In this document: in pieces, positions 27,987 to 35,852 of the stretch | Layout: the number at the start of each line of letters is the position of its first letter | Numbering within the stretch: position 1 is the first letter of the stretch | NCBI RefSeq assembly: GCF_000236785.1 | Contig: NZ_AGUF01000039.1 | Coordinates: forward strand, 1-64,000 | Direction: 5' to 3' | DNA length: 64,000 nt | From: Achromobacter arsenitoxydans SY8 | GTDB taxonomy: Bacteria; Pseudomonadota; Gammaproteobacteria; Burkholderiales; Burkholderiaceae_B | Program-made: the position numbers and the translations under genes | Notes under the pieces: model-generated | What the model was told of the DNA's origin: nothing | Seen by the model: the letters and a program-made list of their open reading frames with translations, nothing else | Databases searched by the model: none

Positions 27987-28011
27987 TCAGGACACGGAGC
28001 GCGGGACGCAC

Positions 28012-28929
28012 ATGAATCAGGAAGTCAGGCTTTGCGAAGTGGGGCCGCGCGACGGCCTGCAGATGGCCAAGGGCATGATGGCCGGCGCCGACAAGCTGCG
28101 CTGGATACGGCAGCTGGCCGACGCGGGCCTGCGCGAGATCGAGGTGGGCAGCTTCGTGTCGCCGCGGCTGGTGCCGCAGATGGCGGATACGGGCGATATC
28201 CTGCCCGAGGTCCTGAAGATGGACGGCGTGACCGTTTGCGCGCTGGCCTGCAATCTCAAGGGGGCCATCGCCGCCTACGAGGCGGGCGCGCACGTGCTGG
28301 CATTTCCGGTGTCGGTCAGCGACACGCATAGCCATGCCAACGTGGGCAAGGGCACGGACGCGCAGGTGGCGATGCTTGAATCCATCGTCGACTGGGTCCG
28401 CTCGCAGGCGCGGCCGATGCGCATCGACGCCGCCGTGGCCACCGCCTTCGGATGCTCGATGGAAGGCGAGGTGCCGGTGCGGCGCGTGGCCCAGGTGGCC
28501 CAGGCGGCGGCCCGCGCCGGCGCCGATGAAATCGCGCTGGCCGACACCGTGGGCTATGCCCATCCGGCGCGCGTGCGGGAGGCAGTGCGCGCCACGCAGG
28601 ATGCGGTGGGCGCGACGCTGACCAAGCTGCACCTGCACGACACAATGGGGCTGGGCCTGGCCAATGTCCTGGCGGGATTGGATGAAGGCATCCGCGGCTT
28701 CGATTCCTGCCTGGGCGGGCTGGGCGGCTGTCCGTTCGCCCCGGGCGCGTCGGGCAATATCGTGACGGAAGACCTGGTGTTCATGCTGGAAAGCATGGGC
28801 TACCGGACCGGGGTCGATCTGTCCCGGCTAATTGCGGCGCGCGAACTGCTGGCGGCGTCCCTGCCGCGGGAAAGCCTGCGCAGCGGCGTGGCCGCCGCCG
28901 GCATTCCCAGGACCTACTCAGCCGCCTGA
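28012..28929 (+). CDS. Hydroxymethylglutaryl-CoA lyase-like enzyme
   Basis: A 305-residue TIM-barrel enzyme of the HMG-CoA lyase family, which cleaves a 3-hydroxyacyl-CoA into acetyl-CoA (or pyruvate) plus a second product. The N-terminal CEVGPRDGLQ metal/substrate motif, the HLHDTMGLGLAN metal ligands and the signature CLGGLGGCPFAPGASGN with the catalytic cysteine are all present. The gene starts 25 bp after the Bug gene and is the last of this operon. Together with the CoA-transferase, a citramalyl-CoA, malyl-CoA or HMG-CoA type cleavage is plausible; which one is inference. Confidence 0.88.
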   Translation: MNQEVRLCEVGPRDGLQMAKGMMAGADKLRWIRQLADAGLREIEVGSFVSPRLVPQMADTGDILPEVLKMDGVTVCALACNLKGAIAAYEAGAHVLAFPVSVSDTHSHANVGKGTDAQVAMLESIVDWVRSQARPMRIDAAVATAFGCSMEGEVPVRRVAQVAQAAARAGADEIALADTVGYAHPARVREAVRATQDAVGATLTKLHLHDTMGLGLANVLAGLDEGIRGFDSCLGGLGGCPFAPGASGNIVTEDLVFMLESMGYRTGVDLSRLIAARELLAASLPRESLRSGVAAAGIPRTYSAA

Positions 28930-28933
28930 CGTT

Positions 28934-29371
28934 TCAGCGGTACACCAGCACCGGCAGGGTGGAGTGCGCCAGCACCTTCTGCGTCTGGCTGCCCAGCAAC
29001 AGGGCCGCCATGCCGCCGCGCCCGTGCGAGGACATGGCGATCAGGTCGCAGTTGTGCGTCATCGCCACATCGACGATCACCTGGTAGGGGGTGTCGCTTT
29101 CGCGCAGTTCGGTGGCGCAGGCGACGCCCGCCGCGCTTGCCTTGCCGGCGGCTTCCGACAGATACGAGCTGGCCAGTTCCTTGGCCTGATGTTCGTAGAC
29201 CTGACGCACGCCTTCGAGCTGCACGGTCTCCATCGAGGGCATGTGGAAGTGGCTGTACACCGTCAGCACCGTGACGCTGGCGCCTAGCTCGCGGGCCAGG
29301 GCCAGTCCCTGCTCCAGGCCGGAATTGGCCAGGCTGGATCCGTCGATGGGGATGAGTATGTGCTTGTACAT
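28934..29371 (-). CDS. Universal stress protein UspA family
   Basis: A 145-residue cytosolic protein with the Usp fold. MYKHILIPIDGSSLANSGLE opens the domain, and the nucleotide-binding pattern G-x2-G-x9-G-S/T is seen in SSHGRGGMAALLLGSQTQKV. It is expected to bind ATP and respond to stress or growth arrest. The ATG at 29371 has GGAGGT upstream. It converges on the HMG-lyase-like gene with only 4 bp between stop codons. Confidence 0.92.
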   Translation of the reverse strand: MYKHILIPIDGSSLANSGLEQGLALARELGASVTVLTVYSHFHMPSMETVQLEGVRQVYEHQAKELASSYLSEAAGKASAAGVACATELRESDTPYQVIVDVAMTHNCDLIAMSSHGRGGMAALLLGSQTQKVLAHSTLPVLVYR

Positions 29372-29591
29372 GGCAACCTCCAGGTGGGAATCTGCGTCAA
29401 TACTACGCCTGAAGGGGGCGTTCGGCAGGCCGCCTGGTGATCGGAAGCGGTCCGAGTTCGCTGGCAGCAATGTTTGGGATTATGTTGATGATTTACAATT
29501 TATGTCGGCATAAGCCTGTGATTCACCGCTGCCTGTCCGGCACCCTCCGATAGGCGGGGGGCGCCCGCGCAGCCCCTCAAATTTGAAAATC

Positions 29592-30587
29592 ATGCACACC
29601 CAGAAGTTCGGGTACCTGGAATTCCGGTACGGCAATAATCCAAAGCGGCGCACTGTCAACGTTGGCGACAATATTCAATCCATTGCCGTGCGCAGATTGT
29701 TGAACCGCCTGAAAATCCAGGACACGAGCATCGTAGGGATAGATCGGGACTCGCTCCGCGACTATGACGGAGAACCCGTCAAGCTCATCATGAATGGGTG
29801 TTTCCACGACGACTGTTTTCCGCTGCCCCCGCAGATCGAGCCCGTCTTTTTTGGATTCAACGCGGAAACTGAAACGGTCATTACCCGGAACAAGGCGTTG
29901 TTCCAGAAGCACCAGCCCATCGGCTGTCGCGACAACGCCACCAAGCGCCTGTTCGACAAGCACCGCATCTCCGCTTTTGTGACGGGTTGCGCGACGCTTA
30001 CGCTGGCCAAGCGGGAAGACCCCGCAGTGGGCGGCAAGCCGGTCATCGCGTTCGGCGCGGGATCGGGCGTCCTGCAGCAGAATCTGCTTGAAAACATCCC
30101 CAAGCCCATCCTGGAACACGCGCGGCTCGTCTATCAGCGGGAACCCGTGCCCGACGTGCCGTTGAGCGATGGCGCCATCCAGAAAATGGACGCATTGGCG
30201 CAGTCTTATCTTGATGTCTACAAGAACGAGGCCTCCCTCGTCGTGACGCCCCTGCTGCATGTGGCCAGCCCCTGTCTGGCGATGGGCATTCCCGTGGTGC
30301 TGGCGCGGCGCGACAGGGATGACCGCTTCTCGGCGATCGACCGGCTGATCCCGGTGTATACGCCGTCGGAGTTTTCGTCGATCGACTGGAAGGCGGTTTC
30401 GCAAGAGGTCGAAACGCTGAAGGGGGCGATGATCGGCGTGGCCGGCCAACTGCTTCAGGGCGCCCGGCCCGCGGCTGGAGATCTGGCCGTGCTTGCGGGC
30501 GCCTATGACGCTGCCCCCGTCCTGCAGCCGCCCCGGCAGCCTTCGAAGCTGCGCCGGCGTATCAGGCGCCTGTTCGGCAAGCGCTGA
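29592..30587 (+). CDS. Polysaccharide pyruvyltransferase-like protein
   Basis: A 331-residue cytosolic protein. NVGDNIQSIAVRRLL near residue 25, followed by the core MNGCFHDD... and TGCATLTL, fits the polysaccharide pyruvyl transferase (CsaB/WcaK-like) fold, which adds ketal-linked pyruvate from PEP to surface glycans. Assignment is by pattern and could be a related glycosyltransferase-B fold. ATG 29592 is chosen over TTG 29583. The upstream DNA (29470-29520) is clearly AT-richer than the window, a hint of transfer. It points at the 3' end of tRNA-Ser(UGA), 70 bp away. Confidence 0.68.
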   Translation: MHTQKFGYLEFRYGNNPKRRTVNVGDNIQSIAVRRLLNRLKIQDTSIVGIDRDSLRDYDGEPVKLIMNGCFHDDCFPLPPQIEPVFFGFNAETETVITRNKALFQKHQPIGCRDNATKRLFDKHRISAFVTGCATLTLAKREDPAVGGKPVIAFGAGSGVLQQNLLENIPKPILEHARLVYQREPVPDVPLSDGAIQKMDALAQSYLDVYKNEASLVVTPLLHVASPCLAMGIPVVLARRDRDDRFSAIDRLIPVYTPSEFSSIDWKAVSQEVETLKGAMIGVAGQLLQGARPAAGDLAVLAGAYDAAPVLQPPRQPSKLRRRIRRLFGKR

Positions 30588-30657
30588 ACACATGGCAAGC
30601 CGGCGCGGCCTGCAAGGCTGCGCCGCGCCCACAAGGCTGGAGCAGGCATGGGCCTGC

Positions 30658-30745
30658 TGGCGGAAGCGGTGAGATTCGAACTCACGAACGGTTGCCCGTT
30701 GCCGGTTTTCAAGACCGGTGCAATCGACCACTCTGCCACGCTTCC
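30658..30745 (-). tRNA. tRNA-Ser(UGA)
   Basis: A complete 88-nt class II tRNA. Acceptor GGAAGCG/CGCTTCC, encoded CCA (30658-30660), anticodon stem CCGGT/ACCGG with loop CTTGAAA giving anticodon UGA, a long variable arm and T-loop TTCGAAT. It lies between the pyruvyltransferase-like gene and qor. Confidence 0.97.
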
Positions 30746-30909
30746 GGGGTACTGCTGGGGTAGTGCTGGGACTTGGCCTTGCCGCTATGCGCAGGCCGCC
30801 GGGCAGTCGCCCCGCGATCCGGCCGTCTGGCAGACATTCTGCCTGAACGGAAACGCGATATCCCGTAAAGGGCGCAATAATAATCCATTTGCTGCGAAGG
30901 AGGCACGCG

Positions 30910-31887
30910 ATGCACGCTGTTGAAATCTCCCGCCCCGGCGGCCCGGATGTCCTGGTCCCCGTGGAACGTCCCACGCCCGAAGCCGGCGCCGGCGAAGTCC
31001 TGATCAAAGTGAGCGCCGCAGGCGTCAACCGTCCCGACGTGTTCCAGCGCAAGGGCAACTATGCGCCGCCGCGCGGCGCGTCCGACCTGCCGGGCCTGGA
31101 AGTGGCCGGCGAGATCGTGGGCGGCGACCTGGCGGGCAGCGGATTTGCCCTGGGCGACAAGGTCTGCGCGCTGGTGGCGGGCGGCGGCTACGCCGAATAC
31201 TGCGTCGCGCCGGCCGCGCAGTGCCTGCCCATCCCCAAGGGCCTGTCCGACATCGAGGCCGCGGGCCTGCCGGAAACCTATTTCACCGTCTGGAGCAATG
31301 TGTTTGATCGCGGCCGGCTGGCCGAAGGCGAAGCCCTGCTGGTGCATGGCGGCGCCAGCGGCATCGGCACGACGGCGATCCAGCTTGCCCGCGCGATGGG
31401 CCACAAGGTGTACGCCACGGTCGGCAGCGATGACCGCGCGCGCGCCGTGGAGGCGCTGGGCGCCGACAAGGGCATCAACTACAAGACCCAGGACTTCGTG
31501 AAGGAAGTGCTGGACGCGACCGGCGGCCGCGGCGTGGATGTGATCCTGGACATGGTGGCCGGCGACTACATCGCCCGCGACATGCAGTGCCTGGCCGACG
31601 ACGGGCGCATCGTCATCATCGCCCAGCTGGGCGGCTCGCACGCCAATGTGGACACGGCTCAGGTCATGCGCCGTCGCCTGACTATCACCGGCTCCACCCT
31701 GCGTCCCCGTCCCGTTGCCTTCAAGGGCGCCATTGCCCGCGCCCTGCGTGAGCAGGCCTGGCCGCTCCTGGAAAATGGGGCCATCAAGCCCATCGTGCAC
31801 GCCACGTTCCCGCTGGCCGAGGCTTCCAAGGCGCACGCCATGATGGAAAGCGGTGAAAACATCGGCAAAATCATCCTGACAATGTAA
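30910..31887 (+). CDS. NAD(P)H quinone oxidoreductase (zinc-independent MDR family)
   Basis: A 325-residue enzyme of the PIG3/QOR type. The N-terminal GroES-like half contains GVNRPDVFQRKGNYAPP, and the Rossmann half contains LVHGGASGIGTTAIQLARAMG near residue 145, the NADPH-binding motif. The zinc ligands of alcohol dehydrogenases are absent, as expected. A strong GAAGGAGG site fixes ATG 30910. It precedes tpiA and secG by 205 bp on the same strand. Confidence 0.92.
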   Translation: MHAVEISRPGGPDVLVPVERPTPEAGAGEVLIKVSAAGVNRPDVFQRKGNYAPPRGASDLPGLEVAGEIVGGDLAGSGFALGDKVCALVAGGGYAEYCVAPAAQCLPIPKGLSDIEAAGLPETYFTVWSNVFDRGRLAEGEALLVHGGASGIGTTAIQLARAMGHKVYATVGSDDRARAVEALGADKGINYKTQDFVKEVLDATGGRGVDVILDMVAGDYIARDMQCLADDGRIVIIAQLGGSHANVDTAQVMRRRLTITGSTLRPRPVAFKGAIARALREQAWPLLENGAIKPIVHATFPLAEASKAHAMMESGENIGKIILTM

Positions 31888-32092
31888 GAAACGCGCGGCG
31901 TTCGGCGTATCGCCGCGCAACAGGATACAATCTCGGGTTTCGCCTGGAATTTTTTCCAGGCAGGCCCGTGGGCGGTTGCCGCACAAGGCCCCTGATTCGT
32001 CTCCCAGCCTGGATTTCCAGGCCGGACTTCCGGACAGGGCGCGCGTTGTGCTGGTTTTTCCGCTTCAGACAAATTCGCCAAACAAATTCGCC

Positions 32093-32839
32093 ATGACTTC
32101 AGTCGAAAACCGCGCCCGCCTCGTGCTGGGCAACTGGAAGATGCACGGCAACCTGGCCGAGAACGCCGCGTTGCTGACCGAGCTTCGCGCCGCGGATGCT
32201 GCGAGCCACTGCGAAATCGGCATCTGTGTTCCGTTCCCGTACCTGGCGCAGGCCGCTTCGGCATTGACCGGCAGCAGCGTCTCCTGGGGCGCGCAAGACG
32301 TCAGCGCGCACGAAAAGGGCGCGTACACGGGCGAAGTGTCCGGCGCCATGCTGAAGGAATTCGGCTGCCGCTGGGCGCTGGCCGGCCACTCCGAGCGCCG
32401 CGTGCTGCACGGTGAAACCGACGAAGCCGTGGCCGCCAAGGCCCAGGCCGCGCTGGCCGCCGGCCTGACCCCCGTGGTGTGCGTGGGCGAGTCCCTGGCC
32501 GACCGCGAAGCCGGCAACACGCTGGCCGTCATCGAACGCCAGTTGAAGCCTGTGCTGGCCCTGGGCGCCGACGCCGTTTCCCGCATGGTCCTGGCCTATG
32601 AGCCCGTCTGGGCCATCGGCACCGGCCGCACCGCCAGCCCCGAGCAGGCCCAGGAAGTCCACGGCGCCATCCGCGCCGCGCTGCGCGCCCTGGGCGCCGC
32701 GCAGGTGCAAGTGTTGTACGGCGGCAGCGTGAAGGCCGCCAACGCCTCCAGTTTGTTCGCCATGACTGATATCGACGGAGCCCTGGTCGGCGGCGCGTCG
32801 CTCGTGGCCGATGAGTTTTTGCGAATTGCCGCCATCTAA
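32093..32839 (+). CDS. tpiA: Triosephosphate isomerase
   Basis: The 248-residue glycolytic TIM-barrel enzyme interconverts dihydroxyacetone phosphate and glyceraldehyde 3-phosphate. LVLGNWKMHG (catalytic Lys), ALAGHSERR (catalytic His), LAYEPVWAIGTG (catalytic Glu) and the phosphate loops VLYGGSVKAAN and ALVGGASL are all intact. ATG 32093 starts just before the first beta strand; the frame is open upstream but not family-like. secG follows after 21 bp. Confidence 0.98.
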   Translation: MTSVENRARLVLGNWKMHGNLAENAALLTELRAADAASHCEIGICVPFPYLAQAASALTGSSVSWGAQDVSAHEKGAYTGEVSGAMLKEFGCRWALAGHSERRVLHGETDEAVAAKAQAALAAGLTPVVCVGESLADREAGNTLAVIERQLKPVLALGADAVSRMVLAYEPVWAIGTGRTASPEQAQEVHGAIRAALRALGAAQVQVLYGGSVKAANASSLFAMTDIDGALVGGASLVADEFLRIAAI

Positions 32840-32860
32840 GTTTCCGTTCCGGAGTCTGTA

Positions 32861-33349
32861 ATGCCCCTGATGCTCAAAATCCTGCTGGCCGTCCAAGTGA
32901 TCTCGGCGCTGGCTATCATCGTCCTGGTCCTGCTACAGCAGGGCAAAGGCGCCGACATGGGGTCCGCCTTCGGCAGCGGCTCGTCCGGCAGCCTGTTCGG
33001 CGCCACCGGCGCGGCCAATTTCCTGTCGCGCGCCACCAAGTGGGCCGCCGTGGTCTTCTTCGCCTCCACCGCGGGCCTGGCTTATGTCAGTCACAAAGGC
33101 ACCAGCGGCCCGGCCGTCGATTCCGGCGTGATGCAAAGCTTCCCGGCCGACCGTTCGGTTCCGCAAGCGCCGGGTTCCTCGGTGCCCGCCGCTCCCGGCG
33201 CCTCGTCGGTGCCTGGCGCTTCGTCGGTCCCCGGCGCAGCCCCGGCTCCCGCCGCCAAGCCCGACGCGTCGGTGCCGGCCGCACCCGCCGCGCCTGCCGC
33301 ACCGGCTGGCGAAAAGCCGGCGGAAACGCCCGCCGCACCGGCGAAGTAA
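32861..33349 (+). CDS. secG: Preprotein translocase subunit SecG
   Basis: A 162-residue inner-membrane protein. Two transmembrane helices (about residues 3-23 and 53-73) frame the conserved loop VLLQQGKGADMGSAFGSGSSGSLFGATGAANFLSRAT. It assists the SecYE channel in protein export. The C-terminal 75 residues are an Ala/Pro/Ser-rich tail with short repeats (GASSVPGASSVPGA), typical of this group and variable in length between species. A terminator follows 17 bp after the stop. Confidence 0.97.
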   Translation: MPLMLKILLAVQVISALAIIVLVLLQQGKGADMGSAFGSGSSGSLFGATGAANFLSRATKWAAVVFFASTAGLAYVSHKGTSGPAVDSGVMQSFPADRSVPQAPGSSVPAAPGASSVPGASSVPGAAPAPAAKPDASVPAAPAAPAAPAGEKPAETPAAPAK

Positions 33350-33366
33350 GAGGGCAGCAGGAAAAG

Positions 33367-33393
33367 AGGCCGGCGCATGCCGGCCTTTTTTTA
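33367..33393 (+). terminator. Intrinsic terminator after secG
   Basis: An 8-bp stem AGGCCGGC / GCCGGCCT with GCAT loop (33375-33378) followed by six T residues beyond the stem. Confidence 0.9.
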
Positions 33394-33429
33394 CGCTTGC
33401 AGCAATGTAGCGATCCGCGTGGAGGCCCC

Positions 33430-34368
33430 ATGGAAAAGCGTTTGATGCCGTCGATGATGGCGCTTCAGTGTTTCGAGGCGGTGGCGCGGCACATGAGCTT
33501 TACGCGCGCGGCCGAGGAACTGCACATGACGCAAAGCGCGATCAGCAAGCAGATCGCGCAATTGGAGGGGCTACTGCGCAATCCGCTGTTCCTGCGAGTG
33601 CGGCGCCGCCTGCAGCTGACGCCCGCCGGGGCGCTCTACCAGTCCGAGGTCAGGGCGATCCTGAACAAGGTGGACATGTCCTCGCGCGCCATCCTGACCT
33701 ACGGCAGCGAAACCCAGGTGTTGACCATCGGCACCCAGCCCACGTTTGGCGCGCGCTGGCTCATCCCGCGCCTGCAGCGCTTCATGGCCGCGCACCCGGA
33801 CATCCAGGTGAAGGTGCGCAGCGAAACCCGGCCGTTCGACCTGATGCAGGCGAAGATAGATATCTCGTTCTTTTTCGGCCACGGCACGCTGCCCGGCGCG
33901 CAATGCCGAGAACTGTTCGAAGCCGACGTGGTGCCGGTATGCGCGCCCGGATTCCTGCGCGGCGACAAAATCGCCAGCCTGGGCGAACTGGGCCAGCAGA
34001 CGCTGATCCAGTGCGCTTCGCGCCCCGAGGCGTGGCACGACTATTTTTCCCATCAGCAGTTCCAGTCCGACCGCAGCTACCACGGTCCGCGCTTCGATAC
34101 GTTCTACATGTGCGTACGCGCGGCCGAAGGCGGCTGCGGCATCGCGCTGACGCCGCGCCTGCTGGCCGAGGAAGAGCTGCAGGCCGGCAAGCTGATCATT
34201 CCCTGGGATTACGTGCAGCCCAGCGGCGGCGCGTACTTCGTCGCCTATTCCGAACACTCGGCCGAGGTGCCGAAAATCAAGCAGTTCGTGACCTGGGTCG
34301 AAGACGAAGCGGGGGCCGCGGGACGCCCGACAGGACCGGCGGCTGCGGTCCATGAAAAAACGGACTGA
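33430..34368 (+). CDS. LysR-family transcriptional regulator (GcvA-like)
   Basis: A 312-residue regulator; the HTH is at residues about 8-65 (LQCFEAVARHMSFTRAAEELHMTQSAISKQIAQLEGLL). The effector domain with IGTQPTFGARWLIPRLQRF is of the GcvA/AmpR/DsdC type, a group common near amino acid genes. ATG 33430 has GGAGG five bases upstream. It stands 86 bp upstream of the HglS-like gene and is the likely regulator of the following operon. Confidence 0.88.
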   Translation: MEKRLMPSMMALQCFEAVARHMSFTRAAEELHMTQSAISKQIAQLEGLLRNPLFLRVRRRLQLTPAGALYQSEVRAILNKVDMSSRAILTYGSETQVLTIGTQPTFGARWLIPRLQRFMAAHPDIQVKVRSETRPFDLMQAKIDISFFFGHGTLPGAQCRELFEADVVPVCAPGFLRGDKIASLGELGQQTLIQCASRPEAWHDYFSHQQFQSDRSYHGPRFDTFYMCVRAAEGGCGIALTPRLLAEEELQAGKLIIPWDYVQPSGGAYFVAYSEHSAEVPKIKQFVTWVEDEAGAAGRPTGPAAAVHEKTD

Positions 34369-34454
34369 TTAGGCCGAATTTTTTCATTTGATTGCGCCCC
34401 GCCGGGCGTGATTTCATGCGGGCCATCCTTGTTTACCGATGCGTCAAGCCCGCC

Positions 34455-35852
34455 ATGAGTCAGAGTTTCGTTAATCCCGATCAAATCCGCGCCTGGTTCT
34501 CCCGCGCCATGTCCGACATGTACAAGCAGGAAGTGCCGCTGTACGACACGCTGCTGGACCTGGTTGCGCAGGTGAACGCCAAGACGATGGCCGAGCAGCC
34601 CGAACTGGCCGCGCAGTTGTCGCGCACCGGCGAGATCGAGCGCCTGGACATCGAGCGCCATGGCGCGATCCGCGTGGGCACCCCCGAGGAACTGTCCAAC
34701 ATGCGGCGCGTGTTCGCCGTCATGGGCATGCAGCCCGTGGGCTACTACGACCTGTCGCCCGCAGGCGTCCCGGTGCATTCCACGGCGTTCCGCGCTACCC
34801 ACGAAGCGGCGTTGCAGGCCAGTCCGTTCCGCGTGTTCACGTCGCTGCTGCGCCTGGAACTCATCGACGACGCCGGCCTGCGCGAAAAGGCGGCCCGCAT
34901 CCTGGCGGCGCGCCAGATCTTCACTGACCGCGTGCTGGCGCTGACCGCCTGTTTCGAGACGCAAGGCGGCCTGAACGAGGCTGACGCGCGGGAATTCGTC
35001 GCCGAGGCCTTGCACACCTTCCGCTGGCACAGCGAGTCCACGGTCAGCCTGGACGACTATCGTGAACTGCACGGCCAGCACCGCCTGATCGCAGACGTGG
35101 TGGCCTTCAAGGGGCCGCACATCAATCATCTGACCCCGCGCACCCTGGACATCGACGAAGCGCAGGCCGAGATGCCCCGGCGTGGCGTGTCGGCCAAGGC
35201 CGTGATCGAAGGCCCGCCGCCGCGCAAGTGCCCGATCCTGCTGCGCCAGACCAGCTTCAAGGCGCTGGAAGAACCCGTGCGTTTTGCCGGCGCGGACGGC
35301 GTCTCGTCCGTGGGCAGCCACACGGCCCGCTTCGGCGAGATCGAGCAGCGCGGCGTGGCGCTGACCCGCAAGGGGCGCGCTCTATACGACCAGTTGCTGG
35401 ACCTGGCGCGCAGCCGGATCAGCGGCGCGCCCAACGAAGGCAACGCAGCCGCCTACATGCAGAACCTGCAGGACTGCTTTGCGGCGTTTCCGGACGACTA
35501 CGCGCAACTGCATGAGCAGGGGCTGGCCTATTTCCGCTATTTCCTGACCGGCAAGCAGGGCGAGCCAGGAACGGCGGACCTGCACGCGCTGATCGCGCAG
35601 GGCTACATCCAATTCGAGCCGCTGGTGTACGAAGACTTCCTGCCTGTCAGCGCCGCGGGCATCTTCCAGTCCAACCTGGGCGACAAGGCGCAGGCCGAGT
35701 ACGCGCAGAACGCCAGCCAGGTTGCCTTCGAGCAGGCCCTGGGCGCGCCGGTGAAGGACGAGCTGGCGCTGTATGAAGACACGCAGGCGCGGTCGCTTGC
35801 CGCCTGCCAGCAGGCGCTGGGCGCGCAAGCCGGTTCGCCGGTGGCCGCATGA
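34455..35852 (+). CDS. hglS: 2-oxoadipate dioxygenase/decarboxylase (HglS, DUF1338/YdcJ family)
   Basis: A 465-residue metalloenzyme of the DUF1338 family. Characterised members (HglS of Pseudomonas putida) convert 2-oxoadipate to D-2-hydroxyglutarate with O2 in lysine breakdown, using a vicinal-oxygen-chelate fold. Candidate metal ligands are H69 in IERHGAIRVGT, H225 in HINHLTPRTLDID and E295 in ARFGEIEQRG, at positions close to those I recall for HglS. ATG 34455 is preferred to upstream codons. Its stop overlaps the start of the next gene (ATGA), so the two proteins are coupled. Whether 2-oxoadipate is the in vivo substrate here is inferred. Confidence 0.85.
   Translation: MSQSFVNPDQIRAWFSRAMSDMYKQEVPLYDTLLDLVAQVNAKTMAEQPELAAQLSRTGEIERLDIERHGAIRVGTPEELSNMRRVFAVMGMQPVGYYDLSPAGVPVHSTAFRATHEAALQASPFRVFTSLLRLELIDDAGLREKAARILAARQIFTDRVLALTACFETQGGLNEADAREFVAEALHTFRWHSESTVSLDDYRELHGQHRLIADVVAFKGPHINHLTPRTLDIDEAQAEMPRRGVSAKAVIEGPPPRKCPILLRQTSFKALEEPVRFAGADGVSSVGSHTARFGEIEQRGVALTRKGRALYDQLLDLARSRISGAPNEGNAAAYMQNLQDCFAAFPDDYAQLHEQGLAYFRYFLTGKQGEPGTADLHALIAQGYIQFEPLVYEDFLPVSAAGIFQSNLGDKAQAEYAQNASQVAFEQALGAPVKDELALYEDTQARSLAACQQALGAQAGSPVAA

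Noticed and set aside
33181-33346. Repeats in the 3' end of secG as a tandem-repeat or recoding locus
   Set aside because: These are short in-frame Ala/Pro/Ser codon repeats, usual for SecG tails in this group.
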